Source of the DNA: Candidatus Doudnabacteria bacterium RIFCSPHIGHO2_02_FULL_46_11
Lineage (GTDB): Bacteria; Patescibacteriota; Doudnabacteria; UBA920; 2-02-FULL-46-11
Direction: 5' to 3'
Length of the DNA stretch: 6,010 nt
Assembly: GCA_001779955.1 (NCBI GenBank)
Contig: MFES01000005.1
Coordinates: 20,487 to 26,496, forward strand
The notes under the pieces: model-generated
What the model saw: the letters and a program-made list of their open reading frames with translations, nothing else
What the model was told of the DNA's origin: nothing
Database searches by the model: none
Part shown: positions 1-5,530 of the stretch, piece after piece
Position numbering within the stretch: the first letter of the stretch is position 1
Layout of the letters: every line of letters begins with the position of its first letter
Made by a program: the position numbers and the translations under genes

Positions 1-13
1 GATGCATGATTGA

Positions 14-51
14 CAGGTCAGACCTGAAAATAATCACAGGTCTGACCTGGG
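14..51. repeat. Palindromic repeat, intergenic copy (CAGACCT/AGGTCTG family)
   Basis: A perfect 13-bp inverted repeat, CAGGTCAGACCTG at 14-26 and CAGGTCTGACCTG at 37-49, is separated by an A/T-rich 10-nt loop. The right part AGGTCTGACCTGGG (38-51) recurs identically over 14 bases inside murB at 5016-5029. The left arm recurs there with one mismatch in 12 (4991-5002) at almost the same spacing, so the two are copies of one element. No T-tract follows, so it is not a standard intrinsic terminator. Confidence 0.8.
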
Positions 52-63
52 CACATCAGACAA

Positions 64-101
64 GACAAACGGCTCAACCAAGTTGAGCCGTTTGTCGTTT
101 T
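64..101 (+). terminator. Terminator-like hairpin upstream of polA
   Basis: A perfect 15-bp stem is formed by GACAAACGGCTCAAC (64-78) and its complement (82-96) around a 3-nt CAA loop. It is followed by only a short G-TTTT run (97-101). It probably ends transcription of a gene lying left of the window, but the weak U-tract makes this moderate. Its 3' arm overlaps the possible -35 box of polA. Confidence 0.5.
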
Positions 102-112
102 CAGGCTAAAAT
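83..112 (+). promoter_or_regulatory. Possible polA promoter giving a leaderless mRNA
   Basis: TTGAGC (83-88, 4/6 to the -35 consensus) and TAAAAT (107-112, 5/6 to the -10 consensus) are 18 bp apart. Transcription would be expected to start about 7 nt after the -10 box, which is the A of the ATG at 119. No Shine-Dalgarno sequence precedes that ATG, which fits a leaderless transcript. The assignment is inferred from consensus match alone. Confidence 0.4.
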
Positions 113-118
113 ACCTTT

Positions 119-3028
119 ATGGGAAAATCAAAAGATAAAGCCAGACCTTCGCGTTTGAGCCAAGTTCAAGGCGACGCCGAGCATTTGGCCGAAGGCGTAG
201 TTGAGCTACGGCAAGGCCAAAGCGCAGGCGGCAACGAAGAAATTGACCAAAAGTCGATTGATGGGAGCGGGCTCCGCCCGTCTCGACAATCGACGGCGCG
301 AAGGTCTGGAAAGAAGATTTTTATGCTGGTGGATGGGCATGCCTTAATGCATAAGGGGTATCATGCCATACCTTTTTTATCGACCTCCAAAGGCGAGCCC
401 ACTAACGCTATTTTTGGCTTCACCAGTATTTTGCTTAATGCCATAAAAGAAGTTAAGCCGGATTGCATTGCCGTGACTTTTGATTTGCCCAAACCTACTT
501 TTAGGCATGTTCAGTATGAAAAATACAAGGCCCACCGCAAGCCCGCGCCCGATGATTTAACCTTGCAAATTCCGAAAGTTAAGGAGGTTGTCCGCGCGCT
601 TAATATTCCGATATATGAACAAGCCGGCTATGAGGCTGACGATTTGATCGGTACACTGGCTAAAAAAATTGAAAAGGAAAACGGCGGCATGGAGGTAATT
701 ATTGTTACCGGCGATTTGGACACTTTGCAGTTAGTAACCGACCGTGTCAAAGTTTATACCATGAAAAAGGGACTGACCGATTCTTTTGTTTACGGTCCCA
801 AAGAGGTAGAGGAGCGTTATGGTTTGCGGCCTGATCAAATGGTGGATTACCGCGCGCTCAAAGGCGATCCTTCGGATAATATTCCGGGAGTAATCGGTAT
901 CGGTGAAAAAACTGCCGCCAGCCTTATTGCCAAGTACGGCAGTTTGGACGAGCTTTATAAAGCCGTTGAAAAGGATGAAACCGACGGAATCAAACCCAAA
1001 GTGCTTGAGCTTTTGAAGAGCCAGAAAGACCAGGCTTATATGTCGCAAAATTTGTCGCGCATTATCACCGATATAGACCTAAACGTGGATTTAGTGGAAT
1101 GCCGGCTTAAAAACTACGATACGCAAAAAGTAGTAGCACTTTTCAAACAATTCGAATTTAGGAGCCTTATTAGTAAGCTCCCCAAATCAGATAATCATGA
1201 TGAAGTGATCTCAACCGCGGTTTTTCAGGGGGAAAAAATCGACAGCGAAACAAATTATACTCTTATTACCAGCAAAAAAGATTTGGAAATACTCATCAAG
1301 AAAATTCATGAGCAGAGTATCGTGGCCGTGGATACTGAAACCTCAAGCGAGCATGCACTTGTCGCAAAATTGGTAGGCGTTTCTTTTTCCTGGAAAGCGG
1401 GCGAGGCTTATTACGTGCATGTTTGGGATGAGCCGGAAATGATTAGAATGCTAAAAGTTGTGCTGGAAGATACGCGCATTATGAAATACGGCCATAATTT
1501 AAAATACGACTATGAAGTTTTGCAAAATGAAGGCATTACTTTGCGCCCTTTGGTTTTTGACAGCATGATTGGCAGTTATCTGTTAAACCCCGGCAGCCGC
1601 CAGCATGACTTGGACACTTTAACCTTTAACCAGTTTGGCCATACTAAAATCGACATCGAAACACTCATTGGCAAGGGTAAGAAACAAATTACCATGGCCG
1701 AGGTTCCGGCGGAGAGAATTGCTCCTTATGCCTGCGAGGATGCTGATTATACTTTTCGTTTATCAGAGGCGCTCCTACCGCGTTTGGTAAATGACAAAGT
1801 CGACCACTTGTTTAAAGAAATAGAAATCCCGCTTATTCCGGTACTGGCTCAAATGGAGCGCTGGGGCATAAGCTTAGATACCGAGTTTTTAAGCAAACTT
1901 TCCAAACAGGTAAGCGGTGAAATAGAAAAATTGGAAAAGAAAATTTATAAGCTGGCGGGCGAGGAATTCAATATTAATTCACCCTCCCAACTGGCGGTCA
2001 TTCTTTTTGAAAAACTCAATATCCCCAAAGACGACATTAAGCGCGGCAAAACCGGCATCTCCACCGCTGCCTCGGAGCTTGCTAAACTCCTGGGCCTGCA
2101 TCCGATTATCGAAGAAATTATGCAGTATCGCGAGCTTCAAAAATTATCTTCCACTTATATAGAAGCTTTGCCGGAGCTGGTTGCGCCTGCCGACAACCGT
2201 TTGCACACCAGCTATAACCAAACCATTGCCGCAACCGGTAGGCTTTCTTCAACAGATCCCAATTTGCAAAATATCCCGATTCGCACCGATTTGGGCAATG
2301 AGGTTCGCAAAGCTTTTGTTGCTGAAAAGGGATATAATCTGCTGTCTTTAGATTATTCGCAAATTGAACTGCGTATTGCCGCCTCTTTAGCAAAAGATGA
2401 GGCAATGCTTGAAATATTTAGGAAAGGCGGCGATATTCATGCCGCCACAGCCGCCAGAATCTTTAATCTGCCCGAAGATCAAGTAACTCCGAGCCAGAGG
2501 CGTGACGCCAAAACCATAAATTTTTCTGTCCTTTATGGCGTTTCGGCTTTTGGTTTATCTTCACGTTCGGAAATGAGCCGGGCCGAGGCCAAGCAGTTTA
2601 TTGACAGATATTTTGAGACCTTCCCCGGAATTGCTAAGTATATAGAAGAAACCATAGAGGAAACCCGGAAACGCCGGTTTGTGGCAAACCCCTTGGGCCG
2701 AAAGCGCTATTTTCCGGAAATTATTTCCTCAAACTTTCAGGTGCGCTCTGGTGCCGAGCGGGCGGCGGTGAATATGCCAATTCAGAGTTTAGCGGCCGAT
2801 ATAATGAAAACGGCCATGATTGAAGTACATAAAAGTTTATTGGATGATGAAAATATTAGAATGCTTCTGCAGGTGCATGACGAACTGGTATTCGAGGTAA
2901 AGGAGGGAGAGGAAGAAAAGTATGCCAATAAGCTTCGGGAGATAATGGAGGGGGTGTATAGTTTAAAGGCGATTTTAAAAGCCGACGCCAAAGTCGGCAA
3001 AAACTGGAAAGAAATGATAGCAATCTAA
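119..3028 (+). CDS. polA: DNA polymerase I (5'-nuclease, 3'-5' exonuclease, polymerase)
   Basis: Family A DNA polymerase for Okazaki fragment maturation and repair synthesis; 969 aa against 928 in E. coli. The 5'-nuclease domain (about 66-355) keeps its acidic metal ligands: VDG at 71-73, EADD at 172-175, TGDLD at 197-201 and GDPSDNIPG at 249-257. The proofreading domain is intact as DEDDy: D405/E407, D464 in GHNLKYD, and Y537/D541. In the polymerase domain motif A is DYSQIELR (745-752), the O-helix has R794, K798, F802 and Y806, and motif C is QVHDE (918-922). The ATG at 119 has no ribosome binding site. Residues 8-64 come from an inserted palindromic element and have no counterpart in the family. 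The only plausible later start is the ATG at 323 (residue 69), which would clip the first beta strand. First gene of a three-gene plus-strand cluster. Confidence 0.97.
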   Translation: MGKSKDKARPSRLSQVQGDAEHLAEGVVELRQGQSAGGNEEIDQKSIDGSGLRPSRQSTARRSGKKIFMLVDGHALMHKGYHAIPFLSTSKGEPTNAIFGFTSILLNAIKEVKPDCIAVTFDLPKPTFRHVQYEKYKAHRKPAPDDLTLQIPKVKEVVRALNIPIYEQAGYEADDLIGTLAKKIEKENGGMEVIIVTGDLDTLQLVTDRVKVYTMKKGLTDSFVYGPKEVEERYGLRPDQMVDYRALKGDPSDNIPGVIGIGEKTAASLIAKYGSLDELYKAVEKDETDGIKPKVLELLKSQKDQAYMSQNLSRIITDIDLNVDLVECRLKNYDTQKVVALFKQFEFRSLISKLPKSDNHDEVISTAVFQGEKIDSETNYTLITSKKDLEILIKKIHEQSIVAVDTETSSEHALVAKLVGVSFSWKAGEAYYVHVWDEPEMIRMLKVVLEDTRIMKYGHNLKYDYEVLQNEGITLRPLVFDSMIGSYLLNPGSRQHDLDTLTFNQFGHTKIDIETLIGKGKKQITMAEVPAERIAPYACEDADYTFRLSEALLPRLVNDKVDHLFKEIEIPLIPVLAQMERWGISLDTEFLSKLSKQVSGEIEKLEKKIYKLAGEEFNINSPSQLAVILFEKLNIPKDDIKRGKTGISTAASELAKLLGLHPIIEEIMQYRELQKLSSTYIEALPELVAPADNRLHTSYNQTIAATGRLSSTDPNLQNIPIRTDLGNEVRKAFVAEKGYNLLSLDYSQIELRIAASLAKDEAMLEIFRKGGDIHAATAARIFNLPEDQVTPSQRRDAKTINFSVLYGVSAFGLSSRSEMSRAEAKQFIDRYFETFPGIAKYIEETIEETRKRRFVANPLGRKRYFPEIISSNFQVRSGAERAAVNMPIQSLAADIMKTAMIEVHKSLLDDENIRMLLQVHDELVFEVKEGEEEKYANKLREIMEGVYSLKAILKADAKVGKNWKEMIAI
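141..309. mobile_element. MITE/palindromic element inserted in the polA 5' end
   Basis: Perfect 13-bp terminal inverted repeats, CCAGACCTTCGCG (141-153) and CGCGAAGGTCTGG (297-309), bound a 169-bp segment flanked by AAAG on both sides (137-140, 310-313). Inside are an imperfect hairpin (about 185-222: TTTGGCC with GGCCAAA, and GTAG with CTAC) and another with arms GTCGATTG (253-260) and CAATCGAC (287-294) around a G/C-rich core. The segment is open in the polA frame and codes for residues 8-64, a polar low-complexity stretch. Removing these 57 codons would join MGKSKDK directly to KKIFMLVDG. It encodes no transposase, so mobilisation would need a protein from elsewhere. A 4-bp AAAG target duplication does not give an in-frame length (173), so insertion mechanics remain uncertain. 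Confidence 0.7.
2981..2998 (+). other. Small hairpin at the end of polA
   Basis: GCCGAC (2981-2986) and GTCGGC (2993-2998) form a 6-bp stem with a 6-nt loop inside the last codons of polA. The nearest T-run begins at 3029, about 30 nt away, too far for a normal intrinsic terminator. A role is not established. Confidence 0.3.
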
Positions 3029-3067
3029 TTTTTTCCCCCATTTTTCCCTTTAACCCCTTTTTCTGAT
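3029..3067. other. Polypyrimidine spacer between polA and the four-helix-bundle gene
   Basis: The spacer is almost wholly T and C on the plus strand; only three purines occur between 3029 and 3064. It contains no Shine-Dalgarno motif for the ATG at 3070 and no recognisable promoter, so the downstream genes are probably read through from polA. Translation start at 3070 must use a non-SD mode. Confidence 0.5.
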
Positions 3068-3069
3068 TT

Positions 3070-3687
3070 ATGACTATCAAACCAAGTAAAAATCCGTACG
3101 GCTACAAAGAACTTTTGGTTTACAAGAAGGCTGAAGTTTTACAATCAGAAACGGTTAAGCTAACGGGGCAATTTCCAACGCGCAAAACAACGCTGGCTTT
3201 GGCTGATCAAATGAACAGGTCTGCGCGGTCGACTAAGCAAAATATCGTGGAAGGATGGAAAAGAAATTCGACTAAAGAATATTATGAATTTCTGGGTTTT
3301 GCTGTCGCTTCGAATGCCGAGCTCGAGGAAGACTGCTTGGATATCTGGAAAGGGTTCTACCCGGAATTGATGGAAATAAAGGGAATAATGGGTGAAAGGG
3401 GAGAAAAGGTAGAAGACATTGATAAAATTCCTTTCTATCCTTTAGACTTTTCTTTGCCGCTTGCGGTTCAATGCAGGTTGCGGTGTAAAGAGCTAAATTT
3501 TTTGCTGGAAAAACTTCAAAAGTCTTTAGTTAGCAAGATGTCGGCAGAAAGAACTTTACCTCTTCATGAAAGGCAAAAAATAAGTGAAAATAAAGAGCGG
3601 GAATTTGATAAATGGCTGGATGAGGAAATTATAAATCAGGGTTTTGTAAAATTATCGGACGGTCGCATAGTCCGCAAGGAGCAATAA
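3070..3687 (+). CDS. Four-helix-bundle protein (S23/23S rRNA IVS family) with C-terminal suffix
   Basis: A 205-aa protein of the four-helix-bundle family first known from intervening sequences of 23S rRNA genes. Residues 12-24 (YKELLVYKKAEVL) match helix 1. Residues 44-92 carry the family core: LADQMNRSARS, then NIVEG (58-62), NSTKEYYEFL (66-75) and the AELEE turn (83-87). A helix at about 130-154 would be helix 4. Typical members are about 115-130 aa. This one has an insertion (about 95-128) and a charged tail (157-205) ending in KLSDGRIVRKEQ, resembling the 'four helix bundle suffix' variants I recall from CPR genomes. Biochemical function is unknown; the family also includes Avd of diversity-generating retroelements, but no reverse transcriptase or template repeat is visible here. 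It starts 41 nt after polA without an SD and ends 1 nt before the HD gene, implying co-expression. Confidence 0.85.
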   Translation: MTIKPSKNPYGYKELLVYKKAEVLQSETVKLTGQFPTRKTTLALADQMNRSARSTKQNIVEGWKRNSTKEYYEFLGFAVASNAELEEDCLDIWKGFYPELMEIKGIMGERGEKVEDIDKIPFYPLDFSLPLAVQCRLRCKELNFLLEKLQKSLVSKMSAERTLPLHERQKISENKEREFDKWLDEEIINQGFVKLSDGRIVRKEQ

Positions 3688-3688
3688 A

Positions 3689-4285
3689 ATGCTAAACGTC
3701 AATGATTTATTAAAATTAACTGACCTCATTAACCGTTTTCAACTGGTTCGGCGGCAGGTACTTGTGCGCGGTGAGGAGCGTCCGGAAAATAGCGTGGAGC
3801 ATTCTTACCAGTTGGCTTTGACTGCTTGGTATCTTATTACCACAGAAAAATTGGATTTGGATTTACCTAAATGTTTAAAATACGCGCTCGCCCATGATTT
3901 AGTCGAAGTTTATGCCGGCGATACTTGGACGCATCACAATGATCCGGCATTTGTCGCCTCAAAACCGCAGCGGGAACAGGCCGCCGCCCGGCGCCTGCGG
4001 CAAGAATTTCCGGAATTTTTGGAACTTCATGAGGTGATTGAAGGCTACGAGGCTCGAGCCGACAAAGAAAGTTTGTTTATCTATGCCTTAGACAAACTCT
4101 TGCCGCCTTTAAATGTTTATCTCGACGGTGGCCGCTCTTGGCATGTTCACAACATTACTCTTGAAATGGTTAAAGAATCGAAAGTTGCCAAAGTTTCAGT
4201 CTGGCCTGAAGTAAAAAGGCTTTATGATGAGCTTATGATTTTGTTTACCGACAAGCAGGGCGAACTTTTTCCAAAAAATAAATAA
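3689..4285 (+). CDS. HD-domain hydrolase, YfbR/HDDC2-like 5'-deoxynucleotidase
   Basis: A 198-aa all-helical HD-superfamily phosphohydrolase. The metal ligands are visible: H38 in the VEHS motif, H69-D70 in ALAHD, and D135 in ALDK. E73 and D78 in LVEVYAGD fit the catalytic and substrate positions of E. coli YfbR (H33, H68, D69, E72, D77, D137). Members of this family dephosphorylate deoxynucleoside 5'-monophosphates in the cytoplasm, so a role in dNMP pool control next to polA is plausible but inferred. Substrate specificity cannot be read from the sequence, and another HD_3-type nucleotidase activity is possible. The start is well supported: AAGGAG (3676-3681) lies 7 nt before the ATG, inside the end of the preceding gene, with one base between that gene's TAA and this ATG, so the two are probably translationally coupled. 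Confidence 0.88.
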   Translation: MLNVNDLLKLTDLINRFQLVRRQVLVRGEERPENSVEHSYQLALTAWYLITTEKLDLDLPKCLKYALAHDLVEVYAGDTWTHHNDPAFVASKPQREQAAARRLRQEFPEFLELHEVIEGYEARADKESLFIYALDKLLPPLNVYLDGGRSWHVHNITLEMVKESKVAKVSVWPEVKRLYDELMILFTDKQGELFPKNK

Positions 4286-4315
4286 CCCAAAATTGTCCGG
4301 CCGGACAATTTTGGG
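4286..4315. terminator. Perfect palindrome acting as shared convergent terminator
   Basis: CCCAAAATTGTCCGG (4286-4300) is followed at once by its exact complement (4301-4315), giving a 30-bp perfect palindrome that would fold as a 13-bp stem with a GGCC loop. It begins directly after the HD gene stop codon and lies 33 nt past the murB stop on the other strand. Reading minus, it is followed by a T-rich run (TTATTTATTTTTT), a good intrinsic terminator for murB. Reading plus, the following bases are not T-rich, so termination of the polA cluster is less certain. Confidence 0.8.
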
Positions 4316-4348
4316 CGGTACATTTAAAAACTTCTGGGTCTGCGTGTT

Positions 4349-5278
4349 TTATTTTTCGCCGATAAGGCTGATTTCGGTTTCCATTTGGTATCCGAGTTTT
4401 TCTTTAACTTCTTTTTTTACCAGGTCAATGAGGTTTAGCACGTCCGCGGCTTTGGCGTTTCCAGTGTTCATTATGTAGTTGGCGTGTTTTTCCGAAATTT
4501 TTGCGCCGCCTATTTGACTGCCTTTGAGTCCAGCCTGCTCGATAAGCCTACCCGCGCCCGCGCCTTCTATTTTTTTAAACACTGACCCGCAGGAAGGGTA
4601 TTCCCAAAGCTGGGGTTGCTTTTGGGTGCGCCACAAAAGATTGGCATCAATTTGTTTTTGTATTTTTTCTTTTGGTTTTTCTGAAAGCTGAAAGGTAGCG
4701 TCTAAAACAATAATTTCTTGGTGGTGCAAAATACTGTCGTCATATCCAAATTCAAAAAAATCTTTCTCCACTTTTTTAATATTATTTTCCTCATCTAAAA
4801 TAGTCGCCTCGACTAAAATTGACTCGATGAAGAACGTATCCGTTCTTTCCGGATTTAAAAAATGCAAATTCTGCCAAAGCGCGCCGCCAATGGAACTTGG
4901 GATGCCACTGAAATGTTCAAAGCCGGAAAGATTTTTTTCTTTGCAAGCCTCAATAATATCCGCTACTACTGCGCCACTTTCAGCGCGCAACAGGACAGAC
5001 CTCTGGGGGGACTTGAGGTCTGACCTGGGGTTGAGAAATTCAAATTTTGTGGCACGGTTTAAAATCACTAAACCGCGGAAGCCTTTATCAGAAATTAAAA
5101 TATTTGCCCCGGTGCCCAAAAGAAAGTAGGGAAGCTTTTGCTCGCGCGCGTACTTAACTGCTTCGACCAATTCATTGATGGTATTTACTTCCAAAAACAA
5201 ATCCGCCGGCCCGCCGATTTGATAGGTGGTGTAGGGAGCTAACACGACATTTCGTAGCAGGTTCGGTAAATTCATCAT
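4349..5278 (-). CDS. murB: UDP-N-acetylenolpyruvoylglucosamine reductase (MurB)
   Basis: FAD enzyme that reduces UDP-GlcNAc-enolpyruvate to UDP-MurNAc with NADPH, the second committed step of peptidoglycan synthesis, in the cytoplasm. As annotated it has 309 aa. FAD-domain motifs are TTYQIGGPADLFLEV (17-31), GTGANILISDKGFRG (55-69) and SGIPSSIGGALWQN (124-137). The C-terminal domain has CGSVFKK with the proton-donor serine (S232), GLKGSQIGGAKISEKHANYI (250-269) and METEISLIG with the expected catalytic Glu (E302). The usual GYRxS arginine is replaced by Asp (GYDDS, 178-182). Residues 84-96 are a 13-codon insert derived from a palindromic repeat. The start at 5278 (or the next ATG at 5275) is chosen because AGGAAG (5290-5285) lies 6 nt upstream; an in-frame extension to 5320 would be translated from hairpin sequence and lacks homology. 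No clear promoter of its own; it may be read through from rpsT. Confidence 0.95.
   Translation of the reverse strand: MMNLPNLLRNVVLAPYTTYQIGGPADLFLEVNTINELVEAVKYAREQKLPYFLLGTGANILISDKGFRGLVILNRATKFEFLNPRSDLKSPQRSVLLRAESGAVVADIIEACKEKNLSGFEHFSGIPSSIGGALWQNLHFLNPERTDTFFIESILVEATILDEENNIKKVEKDFFEFGYDDSILHHQEIIVLDATFQLSEKPKEKIQKQIDANLLWRTQKQPQLWEYPSCGSVFKKIEGAGAGRLIEQAGLKGSQIGGAKISEKHANYIMNTGNAKAADVLNLIDLVKKEVKEKLGYQMETEISLIGEK
4991..5029. repeat. Palindromic repeat inserted in frame in murB
   Basis: A 39-bp segment with arms CAGACCTC (4996-5003) and GAGGTCTG (5015-5022) around an 11-nt spacer. Outer sequences match the intergenic copy at 14-51: 11 of 12 bases on the left (4991-5002) and 14 of 14 on the right (5016-5029). 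Its length is exactly 13 codons, and its ends fall on murB codon boundaries (residues 84-96, PRSDLKSPQRSVL). It sits between predicted beta strands FEFLN and LLRAESG, where a surface loop could tolerate extra residues. Confidence 0.75.
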
Positions 5279-5287
5279 ATTAAACTT

Positions 5288-5317
5288 CCTGCCTGCGCCG
5301 AGGCTTCGGCAGGCAGG
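5288..5317 (-). promoter_or_regulatory. Hairpin overlapping the murB ribosome binding site
   Basis: CCTGCCTGC (5288-5296) and GCAGGCAGG (5309-5317) form a perfect 9-bp G/C-rich stem. A partly self-complementary loop (GCCGA/TCGGC) offers an alternative fold. On the murB mRNA the 3' arm includes the AGG of the Shine-Dalgarno AGGAAG (5290-5285), so a folded leader would partly hide it. Whether this regulates murB or is simply another repeat is not shown. Confidence 0.55.
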
Positions 5318-5364
5318 CAAACTTCAACACCCAAACTTCAAAAAAACTTCAAGCCTCAAATTCC
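5314..5364 (+). repeat. Heptamer array NNYYCAA, left arm
   Basis: Successive 7-mers ending in CAA are visible on the plus strand: CAGGCAA (5314), ACTTCAA (5321), CACCCAA (5328), ACTTCAA (5335), ACTTCAA (5346, after four extra A), GCCTCAA (5353), then a partial ATTCC (5360-5364). Consensus is NNYYCAA with period 7. A matching array in opposite orientation lies at 5453-5504. The A-run at 5340-5346 reads as T7 on the minus strand, so a weak terminator contribution after rpsT cannot be excluded. Confidence 0.7.
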
Positions 5365-5454
5365 CCGCCAGACTCCGCCTGGACGACCTGCCCGACAAGA
5401 CTTCGTCTTTTCGAAGTCAGGCGGGAGTCCAAGCGGGCTGGCAATTCCGGAATT
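5359..5454. repeat. Long imperfect palindrome between rpsT and murB
   Basis: Nested pairings are AATTCC (5359-5364) with GGAATT (5449-5454), GCCAG (5367-5371) with CTGGC (5438-5442), CCGC (5375-5378) with GCGG (5433-5436), GGAC (5381-5384) with GTCC (5427-5430), CCCG (5391-5394) with CGGG (5422-5425), and GACTTCG (5399-5405) with CGAAGTC (5412-5418). The whole would fold into one long interrupted hairpin with a 6-nt tip loop. It holds no ORF. It may be a degenerate mobile palindrome or a transcript-processing structure. Confidence 0.65.
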
Positions 5455-5504
5455 GAAGATTGGAGTTTGAGGTTGTTTGGCGATTGATGATTGAGGTTTG
5501 AGGG
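5453..5504 (-). repeat. Heptamer array NNYYCAA, right arm (inverted)
   Basis: On the plus strand the units begin with TTG: TTGAAGA (5453), TTGGAGT (5460), TTGAGGT (5467), a TGT interruption, then TTGGCGA (5477), TTGATGA (5484), TTGAGGT (5491) and TTGAGGG (5498). Read on the minus strand these are TCTTCAA, ACTCCAA, ACCTCAA, TCGCCAA, TCATCAA, ACCTCAA and CCCTCAA, the same NNYYCAA heptamer as in the left array. Seven units with one 3-nt break form an array 52 bp long. Confidence 0.72.
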
Positions 5505-5507
5505 TTA

Positions 5508-5530
5508 CAAATTAGCTTTACGCTAATTTG
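5508..5530 (-). other. Stem-loop across the rpsT stop codon
   Basis: CAAATTAGC (5508-5516) and GCTAATTTG (5522-5530) form a perfect 9-bp stem with a 5-nt loop that contains part of the TAA stop. No T-tract follows on the minus strand, so it is more likely a 3' stabilising hairpin than an intrinsic terminator. Confidence 0.45.

Noticed and set aside
3029..3067. T-rich spacer after polA as an intrinsic terminator
   Set aside because: The only nearby stem (2981-2998) ends 30 nt before the T-run, and the downstream gene has no promoter of its own, so read-through is more likely.
3070..3687. Diversity-generating retroelement (Avd-like four-helix bundle)
   Set aside because: There is no reverse transcriptase and no template/variable repeat pair in the window, and the protein fits the S23/IVS family with suffix better.
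4830..4847. 7-bp hairpin AAGAACG/CGTTCTT inside murB
   Set aside because: It lies in conserved coding sequence (the NPERTD segment) without flanking duplications or other copies in the window; likely chance.
5279..5320. N-terminal extension of MurB to 5320
   Set aside because: The extra 14 residues are encoded by the repeat hairpin, and a proper SD exists for the ATG at 5278.
5314..5504. CRISPR array
   Set aside because: The repeats are degenerate 7-mers directly abutting each other, with no 20-40 bp repeats or spacers.
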